64,000 bases of DNA from Enterobacter cancerogenus (lineage in GTDB: Bacteria > Pseudomonadota > Gammaproteobacteria > Enterobacterales > Enterobacteriaceae): NCBI RefSeq assembly GCF_019047785.1, contig NZ_CP077290.1, positions 3,968,001-4,032,000 of the forward strand, in the 5' to 3' direction. The notes below the pieces were generated by a model. It was given only the letters and a program-made list of their open reading frames with translations. It was not told the DNA's origin and did no database searches. Within the stretch, counting starts at the first letter, position 1; each line of letters starts with the position of its first letter. Below are positions 1-13,079 of the stretch, one piece after another. A program made the translations under genes and the position numbers.

Positions 1-557
<557 letters not shown>

Positions 558-642
558 CCTTAAAGAACCTGCCTTTGTAGTGCTCACACAGATTGTCTGA
601 TGAAAAGTAAATAGCAAGGCGTCTTGCGATTGAGACTGACAC

Positions 643-718
643 GTCCCCTTCGTCTAGAGGCCCAGGACACCGCCCTTTCACGGCGGTAACAGGGGTTCGA
701 ATCCCCTAGGGGACGCCA
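643..718 (+). tRNA. gltW: tRNA-Glu (anticodon TTC)
   Basis: A 76-nt tRNA in the 16S-23S spacer. The acceptor arm GTCCCCT at 643-649 pairs with AGGGGAC before the encoded CCA at 716-718. The anticodon stem CCGCC/GGCGG (670-674 and 682-686) encloses a loop with anticodon TTC at 677-679, and the T loop has GGTTCGAATCC. It is transcribed and processed with the rRNAs. A single tRNA-Glu in the spacer is the E. coli rrnB/C/E/G arrangement. Confidence 0.98.
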
Positions 719-791
719 CTTGCTGGTTCGTGAGTGAAAGTCACCTGCCTCAGTATCTCAAAACTCATCTTCGGGTGACGTTTGAGATATT

Positions 792-805
792 TGCTCTTTA
801 AAAAT
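792..805 (+). promoter_or_regulatory. boxA antitermination element in the 16S-23S spacer
   Basis: TGCTCTTTAAAAAT upstream of the 23S gene closely matches the enterobacterial rRNA boxA (TGCTCTTTAACAATT). In E. coli boxA recruits NusB-S10 and, with SuhB (encoded in this window), allows antitermination across the rRNA operon. The role here is inferred from the motif and its position in the spacer. Confidence 0.75.
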
Positions 806-900
806 CTGGATCAAGCTGAAAATTGAAACGACACACAGTTAATGTGTGTTCGAGTCTCTCAAATTTTCGCAATCAGAAGTGAAACATCTTCGGGTTGTGA

Positions 901-3805
<2,905 letters not shown>

Positions 3806-3875
3806 ACAACGCCGAAGCTGTTTCGGCGAAGAGACAGACAATCAAATTTCAGCTTTGATACAGATTAACAGAATT

Positions 3876-3995
3876 TGCCTGGCGGCTTTAGCGCGGTGGT
3901 CCCACCTGACCCCATGCCGAACTCAGAAGTGAAACGCCGTAGCGCCGATGGTAGTGTGGGGTCTCCCCATGTGAGAGTAGGGAACTGCCAGGCAT
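3876..3995 (+). rRNA. rrfG: 5S ribosomal RNA
   Basis: A 120-nt 5S gene starting TGCCTGGCGG and ending CTGCCAGGCAT, whose ends pair as helix I. The loop B-C region CCCATGCCGAACTCAGAAG is intact. It lies 70 nt after the 23S gene and directly before the operon terminator. Only one 5S copy is present. Confidence 0.98.
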
Positions 3996-4008
3996 CAAAC
4001 AAGTAAAG

Positions 4009-4034
4009 AGGCCATCCGGAAGGATGGCCTTTTT
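4009..4034 (+). terminator. rRNA operon rho-independent terminator
   Basis: A 9-bp stem AGGCCATCC/GGATGGCCT (4009-4017 and 4022-4030) with a GGAA tetraloop is followed by a T run, 13 nt after the 5S gene. It closes the rrn operon. Confidence 0.92.
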
Positions 4035-4117
4035 GCGTTTTTGTACCCCAAAAACCTCAACACCTTTTCTTCATTGCCGTCTAAAATTGTTAAAAAGACT
4101 TTAACAATGGTGCCGCT

Positions 4118-4570
4118 TTGACCCGTCCATTTGATTATCAGCAAGATTTTGCCAACATTAATTTTCGCGAACGTCCCGAACTGTACCAGGTTGGCCGGGG
4201 TGAACAGGGCGTTTTGATGGTCGAGCCTTATAAAAGCGAAATCCTTCCTTACTGGCGCTACAAAAATGCTGAAGTGGCGGCGCGTTCTGCAAAAGAGATA
4301 TATGCCCTGTTTGAAGAATACCGCCAGCAGAACGACTTTGTTGGCATGGATATGGCTCGAAAATTCATTCAGATGGGCTATACGCGCGCCCGGCGATATG
4401 CCAACCATAAAGGCGGTAAAAAGTACGATGAGGAGCGTCAGGTCAAACCCCTCGATCACGATCCGGTAAAAGCTGAAGCCGCTGCGGTATTCAAAGCGTG
4501 GTGGGATAAGATCCGTGGGGACGATGATTATTTGCAGAGGAAAAAAGCGCATCAACGTAAGTGGGGATAA
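4118..4570 (+). CDS. DUF4385 family protein, unknown function
   Basis: 150-residue soluble protein that I recognise as a DUF4385 family member from the N-terminal FDYQQDFANINF and central FIQMGYTRARRYANHKGG segments. No catalytic function is known to me. The only in-frame start after the upstream stop at 4091 is TTG at 4118 with a weak ribosome site; the first residues MTRPFDYQQ fit the family N-terminus as I remember it, so I keep this start. The protein is rich in charged and aromatic residues and has no signal peptide or membrane segment. It stands alone between the rRNA terminator and kgtP, where E. coli K-12 has no gene, so it looks like an accessory insertion at the rrn boundary. Confidence 0.85.
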   Translation: MTRPFDYQQDFANINFRERPELYQVGRGEQGVLMVEPYKSEILPYWRYKNAEVAARSAKEIYALFEEYRQQNDFVGMDMARKFIQMGYTRARRYANHKGGKKYDEERQVKPLDHDPVKAEAAAVFKAWWDKIRGDDDYLQRKKAHQRKWG

Positions 4571-4720
4571 TTACTACGTTCGCTAATAATTCAATATCTG
4601 ATCAACTTCACAAAACTTAATGAAACATATTGGAAACATTTCTTTTACCTAACGGTTCGTTTTAAATCCGGTTTTACTGTGGGTGGGCACTGGCCCGCAA
4701 TGTGAGACAGGGGATTTAAA

Positions 4721-6028
4721 ATGACAGAAACCGTAGCAAGTACAGATACGGAAAACACAAACTTAACGGCGAAAGATACCCGCCGTCGGGTTTGGGCAAT
4801 TGTTGGGGCTTCATCGGGGAACCTGGTAGAGTGGTTCGATTTTTACGTTTATTCATTCTGCTCTCTCTACTTCGCGCATATCTTTTTCCCATCCGGTAAT
4901 ACCACCACACAGCTTCTGCAAACCGCAGGCGTCTTTGCCGCCGGGTTTTTGATGCGTCCAATTGGCGGGTGGTTGTTCGGCCGTATCGCCGACAGGAAAG
5001 GGCGAAAGACCTCAATGCTCATATCGGTCTGCATGATGTGCGTGGGTTCGCTGGTCATTGCCTGCCTGCCCGGATATAACGTAATCGGCACCTGGGCACC
5101 CGCGTTGCTCCTGCTGGCACGTCTGTTCCAGGGACTTTCTGTTGGCGGCGAGTACGGCACCAGCGCGACATACATGAGTGAAGTCGCTGTTGAAGGGCGC
5201 AAAGGGTTCTATGCTTCATTCCAGTATGTCACGCTAATCGGCGGGCAACTGCTTGCTCTGCTCGTTGTGGTGATGCTTCAACATATTCTTAGCGATGCAG
5301 ATCTTCGCGCCTGGGGCTGGCGCATCCCATTTGCGATGGGGGCCGCTCTGGCGGTTGTGGCTCTCTGGCTGCGCCGCCAACTGGACGAAACCTCTCAACA
5401 AGAGGTCAGGGCACTGAAAGAGGCCGGGTCTCTCAAAGGGCTGTGGCGTAACCGTAAAGCCTTTTTAATGGTGCTCGGTTTTACCGCCGCGGGGTCGTTG
5501 AGCTTCTACACCTTCACCACTTATATGCAAAAGTATCTGGTCAATACCTCCGGCATGCACGCTAACGTGGCAAGCGTGGTCATGACAGTCGCCCTACTGG
5601 TCTTTATGCTTATTCAGCCTGCTATCGGTGCGCTATCCGATAAGATAGGCCGCCGAACCTCAATGCTCATTTTTGGCAGTTTACTGACGCTCGGTACCGT
5701 CCCGCTATTAAGCGCGCTGCAGCATACCACCTCACCTTATGCTGCTTTTGGACTGATCATGGTTGCACTGGTCATCGTCAGTTTTTACACGTCAATCAGC
5801 GGGATATTGAAAGCAGAGATGTTCCCGGCCCAGGTCAGGGCGCTCGGGGTAGGGCTGTCGTATGCGGTGGCTAACGCGCTATTTGGTGGGTCAGCGGAGT
5901 ACGTCGCGCTGTCGCTTAAATCGTGGGGCAGTGAGACAACGTTCTTCTGGTATGTCACCGTAATGGGGGCGTTGGCCTTTATCGTCTCACTGATGCTGCA
6001 TCGCAAGGGTAAGGGTATTCGCCTTTAA
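4721..6028 (+). CDS. kgtP: Alpha-ketoglutarate:proton symporter KgtP
   Basis: 435-residue major facilitator superfamily permease (E. coli KgtP 432), imports 2-oxoglutarate with protons across the inner membrane. About twelve hydrophobic segments are visible. The MFS signature loop [13 protein letters not shown] lies at residues 87-99 and recurs as [13 protein letters not shown] in the second half, showing the internal duplication. The N-terminal [12 protein letters not shown] is typical of the metabolite:H+ symporter family. The ATG at 4721 is preceded by CAGGGG. The gene lies between the DUF4385 gene and convergent yfiM, whose stop overlaps the kgtP stop by 4 nt. Adjacency to the 5S end of rrnG is conserved with E. 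coli. Confidence 0.95.
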   Translation: MTETVASTDTENTNLTAKDTRRRVWAIVGASSGNLVEWFDFYVYSFCSLYFAHIFFPSGNTTTQLLQTAGVFAAGFLMRPIGGWLFGRIADRKGRKTSMLISVCMMCVGSLVIACLPGYNVIGTWAPALLLLARLFQGLSVGGEYGTSATYMSEVAVEGRKGFYASFQYVTLIGGQLLALLVVVMLQHILSDADLRAWGWRIPFAMGAALAVVALWLRRQLDETSQQEVRALKEAGSLKGLWRNRKAFLMVLGFTAAGSLSFYTFTTYMQKYLVNTSGMHANVASVVMTVALLVFMLIQPAIGALSDKIGRRTSMLIFGSLLTLGTVPLLSALQHTTSPYAAFGLIMVALVIVSFYTSISGILKAEMFPAQVRALGVGLSYAVANALFGGSAEYVALSLKSWGSETTFFWYVTVMGALAFIVSLMLHRKGKGIRL

Positions 6029-6348
6029 TAATGGGCCATCTGCCATACCGCGTAGCCGGTTGTTGCACCGGCTACGTCCCAGGCAAAATCTTTCCAGCTC
6101 CAGCCGGTTCCCGCCGGACGACTGTCCCAAAACTCTTTAGATGCGCCAAGGCTGACGGAGAACATCAATCCGATGGCTGCGCTGCGATCCCGGCTGTAAC
6201 CCTGGTGCTGCGCGACTTCATTACCCGCAGCGGACAACATCGCAGAAGCAATAAAGTGTTGAGCTTTGTCCTGGCCTGTCCAGCTGTCGTTCGCCATATG
6301 GCTGCATCCGGTCAGGCAAAGGGAGATAAGCAGGAGAAGGATACGCAT
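6025..6348 (-). CDS. yfiM: Putative lipoprotein YfiM
   Basis: 107-residue small lipoprotein of the YfiM (DUF2279) family. A signal peptide of 14 residues ends in lipobox LTGC with the lipidated Cys at residue 15; Ser at the next position suggests outer-membrane sorting. The mature part carries two weakly hydrophobic stretches ([13 protein letters not shown] and [12 protein letters not shown]) that could contact the membrane. The start is ATG at 6348; a TTG one codon upstream also exists. It follows pssA on the same strand, after a terminator hairpin, and converges on kgtP. Function is unknown. Confidence 0.88.
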   Translation of the reverse strand: MRILLLLISLCLTGCSHMANDSWTGQDKAQHFIASAMLSAAGNEVAQHQGYSRDRSAAIGLMFSVSLGASKEFWDSRPAGTGWSWKDFAWDVAGATTGYAVWQMAHY

Positions 6349-6360
6349 CAACAGGCTCCA

Positions 6361-6386
6361 TAAAAAAGCCCTGTCGATGACAGGGC
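6361..6386 (-). terminator. pssA terminator
   Basis: On the minus strand an 8-bp stem GCCCTGTC/GACAGGGC (6368-6375 and 6379-6386) with a 3-nt loop is followed by six T residues. It lies just after the pssA stop, so yfiM would depend on read-through or its own promoter. Confidence 0.85.
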
Positions 6387-6393
6387 CGGAATA

Positions 6394-7749
6394 TTACAGA
6401 ATACGGCTGATAAGGCGGTCGATACGGATCCGACGTAAGCGACGAATCAGCTTGCGGACTTTTACCGGGTAATCCGCAATGCTCTGCAGATCGCGGTAAT
6501 GGCGCACAACGGTCGTATGCGTGCGGATCAGTTCCAGCTCGCGTTCACGCTTCGCCGCCAGTTCGTGCTGCGGATCGTGGATCAGAATGGCGTTTTCCAG
6601 ATCCAGCCGCCAGGCGCGAGGGTTGAGGTTGTTGCCGGTCAGCAGCATCCACTCATCGTCCACCCACATGCCTTTGAGATGATAGCTATTGTCTTCATCT
6701 TTCCACAGGCGCACAACCAGCTGGTCTGTGTTTACATAGTACTGTAAACGGCTCAGGAAGCGACGCAGGTTGATCTCATAGAGATAAGGCAGTGCGCCGA
6801 TGATCTTGAAGGGCTGATCTTCCGGAATAAAGAAGTCGTTAGCCGTTTTATCCCCAACGATAATTTCCACTTTCTTGCCATCACGCAGCAGCTGAATGAT
6901 ATTCCGCACCAGCACGGCAGGCAGGTTAAAGTAGGGTGTGCAGATCGTAAGCTTTTGCTCTGCACACGGCATCAGATGGAAGATAGTCTTGTTCAGCAGG
7001 CTGGATTTGCCCAAACCGACCAGTGGCGTAACGGAGAGCTCTTCGTTATTGGCATCACCCTGGAAGTGATAGACCGCGTCGCGCAGCTCCTGGCGGAAGG
7101 AACGCACGTCGTTTTTAATTTCCGGGCTTTTAGGGCGCTGCGGATCGTCAAGACGGTTTACGCCCCGGCCATGCACAAGGTATTTATCAACCCAGTTGAA
7201 CATGATGTCCGCCATCTGCGGATTGCGGATAAGATGATAGCGGTCGTAACGGTACTTATCGAGCTGATGAAGATAGACATCATTCAGACTGGCGCCGCTG
7301 TACAGCACGCTGTCATCAATGATAAATCCTTTGAAATGCAGCACGCCCAGCGCTTCGCGGGTATTCACCGGCACGCCGTAAACAGGCACATCGACGCCAG
7401 GATTTTCCTGCGCCGTGCGGCAGTACCAGTCAGCATTGGTGTTTGACGCCGCAGCGCCAATGCGCCCGCGCTGGCCACGGTGCCAGTCGACGAGCACGCG
7501 AACGTCCAGTTCCGGACGCTGACGTTTCGCTTCATAGAGCGCGTTCAGAATAGCGCGCCCACCTTCATCTTGTTCAAGATACAGCGCCACGATACAGATA
7601 CGTCGCGTCGCACTGGCAATCTTTTCCAGAAGCGTCTCCCGAAAATCAGCGGGAGCATAAAAGAATTCGACATCATCAACTGACTGAGAAATCTTCGGTA
7701 GTTGAGCAAGGTGTTGTTGATGTTTATTACGCTTAAATTTTGACAACAT
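6394..7749 (-). CDS. pssA: CDP-diacylglycerol-serine O-phosphatidyltransferase
   Basis: 451-residue enzyme making phosphatidylserine from CDP-diacylglycerol and L-serine, the committed step to phosphatidylethanolamine. It is the phospholipase D superfamily type: two HKD motifs are visible, His138-Lys140-Asp145 (HFKGFIIDD) and His357-Lys359-Asp364 (HLKGMWVDD). The C-terminus is strongly basic (VRKLIRRLRRIRIDRLISR), consistent with association with anionic membranes and ribosomes. Start is ATG at 7749 as in E. coli; a GTG lies immediately upstream at 7752. Length equals the E. coli enzyme. It follows pat on the same strand after 110 nt. Confidence 0.97.
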   Translation of the reverse strand: MLSKFKRNKHQQHLAQLPKISQSVDDVEFFYAPADFRETLLEKIASATRRICIVALYLEQDEGGRAILNALYEAKRQRPELDVRVLVDWHRGQRGRIGAAASNTNADWYCRTAQENPGVDVPVYGVPVNTREALGVLHFKGFIIDDSVLYSGASLNDVYLHQLDKYRYDRYHLIRNPQMADIMFNWVDKYLVHGRGVNRLDDPQRPKSPEIKNDVRSFRQELRDAVYHFQGDANNEELSVTPLVGLGKSSLLNKTIFHLMPCAEQKLTICTPYFNLPAVLVRNIIQLLRDGKKVEIIVGDKTANDFFIPEDQPFKIIGALPYLYEINLRRFLSRLQYYVNTDQLVVRLWKDEDNSYHLKGMWVDDEWMLLTGNNLNPRAWRLDLENAILIHDPQHELAAKRERELELIRTHTTVVRHYRDLQSIADYPVKVRKLIRRLRRIRIDRLISRIL

Positions 7750-7859
7750 CACAGTGCGTTTCTTCTCTGTTCATTGAAGGGTTGTATGTATCATGCAAAC
7801 AACATAAGCGGGCAATGATACCACCAGTACCGTCCAAAGTGGGCAACATTTCCAGTAGC

Positions 7860-10523
7860 TTACTCTTGTTTACCCACGGATATAAGGCTGAGCGAAAGGG
7901 AAACAATGCCTTCATCCAGCTGGATATCAACATCAAAACCGAGTTTGCGCGCGAGTGTCACCATGCCGCGATTGTTTGGCATAGTAATGCCGTTCAGGCG
8001 TAACAATCCATGATCGCGCGTATAGCTGATAAGCTTTTCAAGCAGTCGTCTTCCCAGACCCAGCCCCTTCAGATCGGAACGCACCAGGACGGCAAACTCT
8101 GCATCCACATTATCCGGATCAGAGATCGCACGCGTGACGCCAAGGATCTCATCCCCGCTGTCAGTCCGGCGAACCGCCACAAACGCCATTTCTCGATCGT
8201 AGTCGATCTGCGTCATATTGGCTAAATCATCGTGGGTAAATTCATTGATTTCGCTAAAGTAGCGATAGTAAAGATCCTCTTTGGTCACCTGCGAAATGAA
8301 GAACCGCAACTGGGGTTCATCTTCCGGCAGGATAGGGCGAAACAGCGCCCGCTCCCCATTCTTCATCTCGACCCACTCTTCAAGATGTAGAGGATAAGGG
8401 CGAATGGCGAGGCGGCTTTCACTGTCTCCGTCAAAAGGCGCAATATCCAGCGTGACGTCAAGCGCGGTAAATTCATTTCCGGAGGCGAGCAGGGGATGAA
8501 TATCCAGCCGCTGGATCTCCGCACAATCAACGATCAGGTTAGAGACCTGCACCAGAAACTGGCTTAAACCGGCAATATCAAGCGGGCGCAGGGCGCTTCG
8601 GCCACGGATTTTTTTACTCTTAATCGCCTGAATGATCAGATAGCGCGCCAGGTTCATGTTGAGCGGCGGCAGCGCCACCACGGCCTGTTCCTCCGGTCGC
8701 CATTCAACGCCACCCTCACCCAGCATGATGAGCGGGCCAAAGACCGGGTCGTGCTCGACCACAACCCGCAGTTCCTGCGCGCCCGCCCGATTAGCCATGC
8801 TTTGGACCAGCAGGCCGTGGATCCGTGCCTGAGGCCAGGCCATTTTGACGCGATCGAAAATGGCATCCGCCGCCTGCTGCACTTCTGCCGCAGTTCGCAG
8901 ATACAGCATTACCCCCTGAACATCTGACTTATGCGGAATATCGGGCGAGCGAAGCTTGAGGGCAACCGGATAGCCGAGTTGCTCGGCAATATGGACCGCC
9001 TCGGCGCTGTCGCTGGCAATCCAGGTGGGGAGCGTCTGAATACCATAACTGCCAAGAATAGGCTGCACTTCGTGGGTATCCAGGGACGTTGCGCCTTCCG
9101 CGATAGCCTGGTGCAGCAGTCGATGGACATCCACCGCGTTAGCCGTCAGATTGCCAGGCAGGGCGGGTGTTTCACGGAGCTGCTTTTGATTACGGCGATA
9201 TTCAACCATATGCATAAACGCGGTAATGGTGCCTTCCGGGGTACGGTACGTGGGTAACCCGGCCTCGCTGAACAACCGTCGCGCCTCCTGAGACGAAAAT
9301 TCGCCGCACCAGTTCGTCAGTAGCGTGACGTATTTTCCGCGAGGATGACGTTTTACCGCCTCAATGAGTGCTCGCGCGCTGTCGCTACCTGGCGCTGCGG
9401 CACTGGGCGAGTGGATAATCATCAGCGCGTCAAAGTCCTGGCTATCCAGCAGAATGGAAAGCGCGGTGATGTATCGCTCGCTACTGGCATCGTCGCGTAA
9501 ATCGAGTGGATTGCCCGGGGTAACGCTGGCAGGCAGAGCGTCTCGCAGGCGCTGAAGCGTCTCGTCTCCGAGCGTTGCCAGCTTTCCATTGCGCAGCCAC
9601 AGTTCATCCAGTGCCAGCGCCGCGGGCGCTGCGCCGTTACTGACGATCATCAGTTTCTCACCGCGCAGCGGACGCATGTGGCTTAAGGTCTCAACGGCGG
9701 AAAAGAGCTCATGGGTATCCTGTACACGCAACAACCCAGCGCGCTGGATCGCCGCGTCCCAGGCGGGATCCATGCCCGAGTGGGAATGAAGCAACCGTTG
9801 CGCGGCGGGGCTGCGTCCGCTTTTGATTACCAGAATCGGTTTGTTACGTGACGCGCTTCGGGCCGCTGAGACAAAACGACGGGCATCGCTGAGATGCTCC
9901 AGGTAGAGCAGAATTGCGCTGGTTTTGCTGTCACGCGCCAGGAAGTCCAGCAGCTCGTCAACGTCAATATCGAGGCTGTCACCCAACGCAATAAAGTAGG
10001 AAAACCCCATTTCCCGCTGCTGCGCCCAGTCCAGAATCGTGTTCGATACGGCAGCAGACTGCGAAATAAACGCCAGTTTACCTTTGCGAATCGGCACCGG
10101 TGAGAAGCTGGCGTTCAGACCCTGCCAGGGGGCAAGGAGGCCCAGACTGTTCGGGCCAAGGATCCGCATCTGAAAGCGTCCGGCACAGGCCAGTAGCTCG
10201 GCCTGCTGTTCAGGAGGAGACGAGAGAATAATGCAGGTTTTACACCCCTTTTGCCCAAGCGACTCCAGTAACTCCAGATTACGCTTAGCATGGGTACAGA
10301 GGACGGCGAGGTCGGGTATGAATGGCAGACTGGGCACATCGGGCCACGCCAGCACGCCCAGAACCGCCTTATAAGCGGGCGTGACGGGCAGAACAGGGCC
10401 ACTGAACCCACCGGCCAGGAGATTGCGCATCATCAGATAACCTGCGCGATCCGGTTTCATCGAGGCGCCAATAACGGCAATGGACTTTGGACGTAATAGC
10501 GCTTCTAACCCTCGCTGGCTCAT
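7860..10523 (-). CDS. patZ: Protein lysine acetyltransferase Pat (YfiQ/PatZ)
   Basis: 887-residue bidomain acetyltransferase that acetylates lysines of metabolic enzymes (acetyl-CoA synthetase is the classic target) using acetyl-CoA. The N-terminal two thirds is an acyl-CoA synthetase (NDP-forming)-like region: CoA-binding part near residues 5-130 (SIAVIGASMKPDRAGY), ligase part, and an ATP-grasp-like segment. The C-terminal GNAT domain (about 730-880) has the acetyl-CoA loop GLGLGRRLLEKL. ATG at 10523 is preferred: it has AGGAGAG six bases upstream, whereas a longer in-frame ATG at 10544 would place that ribosome site inside the gene. It lies between tapT and pssA, the E. coli order. Confidence 0.95.
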   Translation of the reverse strand: MSQRGLEALLRPKSIAVIGASMKPDRAGYLMMRNLLAGGFSGPVLPVTPAYKAVLGVLAWPDVPSLPFIPDLAVLCTHAKRNLELLESLGQKGCKTCIILSSPPEQQAELLACAGRFQMRILGPNSLGLLAPWQGLNASFSPVPIRKGKLAFISQSAAVSNTILDWAQQREMGFSYFIALGDSLDIDVDELLDFLARDSKTSAILLYLEHLSDARRFVSAARSASRNKPILVIKSGRSPAAQRLLHSHSGMDPAWDAAIQRAGLLRVQDTHELFSAVETLSHMRPLRGEKLMIVSNGAAPAALALDELWLRNGKLATLGDETLQRLRDALPASVTPGNPLDLRDDASSERYITALSILLDSQDFDALMIIHSPSAAAPGSDSARALIEAVKRHPRGKYVTLLTNWCGEFSSQEARRLFSEAGLPTYRTPEGTITAFMHMVEYRRNQKQLRETPALPGNLTANAVDVHRLLHQAIAEGATSLDTHEVQPILGSYGIQTLPTWIASDSAEAVHIAEQLGYPVALKLRSPDIPHKSDVQGVMLYLRTAAEVQQAADAIFDRVKMAWPQARIHGLLVQSMANRAGAQELRVVVEHDPVFGPLIMLGEGGVEWRPEEQAVVALPPLNMNLARYLIIQAIKSKKIRGRSALRPLDIAGLSQFLVQVSNLIVDCAEIQRLDIHPLLASGNEFTALDVTLDIAPFDGDSESRLAIRPYPLHLEEWVEMKNGERALFRPILPEDEPQLRFFISQVTKEDLYYRYFSEINEFTHDDLANMTQIDYDREMAFVAVRRTDSGDEILGVTRAISDPDNVDAEFAVLVRSDLKGLGLGRRLLEKLISYTRDHGLLRLNGITMPNNRGMVTLARKLGFDVDIQLDEGIVSLSLSLISVGKQE

Positions 10524-10558
10524 GCAACTCTCCTGTGAATGCAAGCGACCTGATGATT

Positions 10559-11257
10559 TTAAACGCTTTCTGACTCTGCTGCTGTGACGCTGCCCTTATG
10601 AATGGTTTTTCCCGCCAGATAGCGTTCGCGAAAACAGGAGAAGTGGTTGCCAAGCGCGGTGGCGGCAGCGGTATCCCCGGCCAAATCCAGCAGCGCGATG
10701 GCCACTTCTGCGGTGCAGTATTGCCCGTCAGCGTGCGCTTCCCGCAGGCGATAGGCCGAGACGCGGGATAAATCAACGGAGATCACCGGTAAGGCATCCA
10801 GATACGGGCTTTTACGAAACATTTTTCGGGCTTCGGTCCAGGTGCCATCCAGCATGATAAACAGCGGCGGTTTGCCTGACGGCGGCGCAGAGAGAACTTC
10901 ACGCTGTTCTCCGGCATAGGAGGCCGGAAAAACCACCATCGGCTGATAGTCAGGATGGGCGACCAGGTCCAGCAGTGCCTGTGGCGGCTCCGTTCGCGAC
11001 CACTGGAACGCGGCGGTATCGGGCAGGATATCGGCGATCAGACGCCCGGTATTGCTGGGCTTCATGGGTTCGGTATCGAACATCACCAGGCAAAAGCGGC
11101 TTTCGGCGGGGCAGGGAGCCAGCGTGTCGCACAGGCAGACCTTGAGCGGAAGCAGGCAGCGCTGGCAGCGGCGAATACGATTGCCTCGGGCAAGAAAAGG
11201 GCGAGTGGCGCGGGCGAGTCGTTCGGCGCGCAGTTGCAGGACAGCGTTATCAGTCAT
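10559..11257 (-). CDS. tapT: tRNA-uridine aminocarboxypropyltransferase TapT (YfiP)
   Basis: 232-residue DTW-domain enzyme. TapT transfers the 3-amino-3-carboxypropyl group of S-adenosylmethionine to U47 of certain tRNAs (acp3U47), which helps tRNA stability at high temperature. A Cys cluster C31, C34, C41, C43 (CQRCLLPLKVCLCD) likely binds zinc. The family signature D-x-T-W is at Asp137-Trp140 (LDGTW), and the segment SAYRLREA follows as expected. It sits between trxC and patZ on the minus strand with 35 nt to patZ, so they may share a transcript. Confidence 0.92.
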   Translation of the reverse strand: MTDNAVLQLRAERLARATRPFLARGNRIRRCQRCLLPLKVCLCDTLAPCPAESRFCLVMFDTEPMKPSNTGRLIADILPDTAAFQWSRTEPPQALLDLVAHPDYQPMVVFPASYAGEQREVLSAPPSGKPPLFIMLDGTWTEARKMFRKSPYLDALPVISVDLSRVSAYRLREAHADGQYCTAEVAIALLDLAGDTAAATALGNHFSCFRERYLAGKTIHKGSVTAAESESV

Positions 11258-11327
11258 GGGCGAAACACAGGAAAAACGCTATTTTCGCAGAGGCGGGAGC
11301 GGGGCACAAGATGTGCCCCGGGGAATG

Positions 11328-11747
11328 TTAGAGTGACTCGTTCAACCAGCTTTCAAAAGGTGCTTTAGGAACCGCACCGTTCAGCATGTCAATCACTTCA
11401 CCATTTTTAAAGATCATGATGGTAGGGATGCTGCGAATGCGAAAACGGGCGCTTAACTCACGTTCCGCTTCGGTGTTCACCTTCACAAAACGCATTTTAC
11501 CGCTACGTTCCTCCGCCACGTCTTCAAATACCGGCGCGAAGTTACGGCACGGACCACACCACGGCGCCCAAAAATCGACAACCACCGGGAGATCGTCCTT
11601 GAGGAGTTTGTCCAGCGTAGCACCCGTCGCGTTAATGACATCGCCATCAAACAGTTCGTGACCACAGCGTCCGCATTTAGCGGCATCGTCAATACGATCG
11701 TCCGGAATACGATTCAGGGCCTGACAGTTGGCACATACGGTATTCAT
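11328..11747 (-). CDS. trxC: Thioredoxin 2
   Basis: 139-residue cytosolic thioredoxin with an added N-terminal zinc domain. Two CxxC pairs, C5/C8 and C25/C28, bind zinc, and the active site is Trp63-Cys64-Gly-Pro-Cys67. The cis-proline motif SIPTIMIF follows. Reduces disulfides with electrons from thioredoxin reductase; in E. coli it is induced by OxyR. An 8-bp inverted repeat GGGGCACA/TGTGCCCC (11301-11319) follows the stop but lacks a T tract. The gene is divergent from yfiF. Confidence 0.96.
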   Translation of the reverse strand: MNTVCANCQALNRIPDDRIDDAAKCGRCGHELFDGDVINATGATLDKLLKDDLPVVVDFWAPWCGPCRNFAPVFEDVAEERSGKMRFVKVNTEAERELSARFRIRSIPTIMIFKNGEVIDMLNGAVPKAPFESWLNESL

Positions 11748-11940
11748 AACTAACCTCTGATACAGCGGCAGAATGCCGAGAATGTTTCTTATATGTTACA
11801 TATTATCAATGAGCCTGTTTGAAACGACAATGCGTTTTATTCAATGAGAACAATAGTCACAGGCTTTTGTACGAAATTATGGCTATGAGCTTGCACATCG
11901 GGTAATCTGCGCGCTTCGCGCAGCGCTGGTGGAGAAAAGC

Positions 11941-13071
11941 ATGAACGACGAAATGAAAAACAAAAGCGGCAAGGTCAAAGTGATGTATGTCCGCAGTGAT
12001 GATGACTCAGATAAACGCACCCAAAATCCGCGTACCGGAAAAGGGGGCGGGCGTCCGGCGTCTTCTCGTGCAGACGGTGGCCGTCGCCCCGCCCGCGATG
12101 ACAGAAATAACCGCGGCGATGACCGCAAACGTGACGATCGCAAACGCGATGACCGTCCACGCAGCGATCGTCCACGTAATGACCGCCCTCGCGACGATCG
12201 TCCGCGTGATGACTATTCGCGTGATAATGCCTCACCGTGGCGTACCGTGTCGCGCGCACCTGGCGAAGAGACGCCAGAGAAAGCCGATCACGGCGGGATC
12301 AGCGGCAAAAGCTTTATCGATCCGGAAGTTCTGCGCCGCCAGCGTGCAGAAGAGACCCGCGTTTATGGCGAAAACGCCTGTCAGGCCCTGTTCCAGAGCC
12401 GACCTGAGTGCATCGTCCGCGCCTGGTTCATCCAGAGCGTGACCCCACGCTTCAAAGAAGCGTTACGCTGGATGGCGGCAAACCGTAAGGCCTACCATGT
12501 GGTGGATGATGCCGAGCTGACGAAAGCATCCGGTACGGAACACCACGGCGGCGTCTGTTTCCTGATCAAAAAACGTAACGGTACTACCGTGCAGCAGTGG
12601 GTTAGCCAGGCTGAAGCGGATGACTGCGTGCTGGCGCTGGAAGATGTGGGCAACCCGCACAACCTGGGCGCGATGATGCGCAGCTGCGCGCACTTCGGCG
12701 TGAAAGGTGTCCTGCTGCAGGATGCTGCCCTGCTGGAATCCGGCGCGGCGATCCGTACCGCAGAAGGCGGAGCGGAACATGTTCAGCCGATCACCGGCGA
12801 CAGCGTTCTTGACGCAATTGAGCAGTTCCGCAAAGCGGGCTACTCCATCGTGACCACTTCCAGCCATGCCGCTACGCCGCTGTTTAAAGCAACGCTGCCG
12901 CGTAAAATGGTGCTGGTGTTAGGTCAGGAGCGTGATGGCCTGTCTGATGCAGCGCTGTCCAGCGCCGATCTTAGTGTCTCCATCGACGGTACGGGTAATG
13001 TTGAAAGCCTCAACGTGTCCGTCGCGACCGGCGTATTGCTGGCCGAATGGTGGCGTCAGAATAAGGCATAA
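11941..13071 (+). CDS. yfiF: SpoU-family tRNA/rRNA methyltransferase YfiF, with expanded charged tail
   Basis: 376-residue SPOUT-class RNA 2'-O-methyltransferase homologue; its substrate is not established to my knowledge. The C-terminal domain shows motif 1 [10 protein letters not shown] (residues 238-247), motif 2 [11 protein letters not shown] and motif 3 [16 protein letters not shown], which form the SAM-binding knot. An L30e-like substrate-binding part precedes it. The N-terminal 100 residues are disordered and charged and include an Arg/Asp pentad repeat (about residues 60-94) that, from memory, is mostly missing from the 345-residue E. coli protein. Start is ATG at 11941; an in-frame ATG at 11929 is less likely because the family begins [10 protein letters not shown]. 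Divergent from trxC, convergent with ung. Confidence 0.93.
   Translation: MNDEMKNKSGKVKVMYVRSDDDSDKRTQNPRTGKGGGRPASSRADGGRRPARDDRNNRGDDRKRDDRKRDDRPRSDRPRNDRPRDDRPRDDYSRDNASPWRTVSRAPGEETPEKADHGGISGKSFIDPEVLRRQRAEETRVYGENACQALFQSRPECIVRAWFIQSVTPRFKEALRWMAANRKAYHVVDDAELTKASGTEHHGGVCFLIKKRNGTTVQQWVSQAEADDCVLALEDVGNPHNLGAMMRSCAHFGVKGVLLQDAALLESGAAIRTAEGGAEHVQPITGDSVLDAIEQFRKAGYSIVTTSSHAATPLFKATLPRKMVLVLGQERDGLSDAALSSADLSVSIDGTGNVESLNVSVATGVLLAEWWRQNKA
12118..12222 (+). repeat. Seven-unit 15-bp tandem repeat inside yfiF
   Basis: Seven consecutive imperfect 15-bp units, of the type GATGACCGTCCACGC, encode pentads [35 protein letters not shown]. Units differ mainly at synonymous positions and by a few substitutions. 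The repeat keeps the reading frame and lengthens the disordered basic/acidic tail of YfiF. It probably arose by slippage or unequal crossing-over, so copy number may vary between strains. Confidence 0.9.
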
Positions 13072-13079
13072 GCCTCTTA

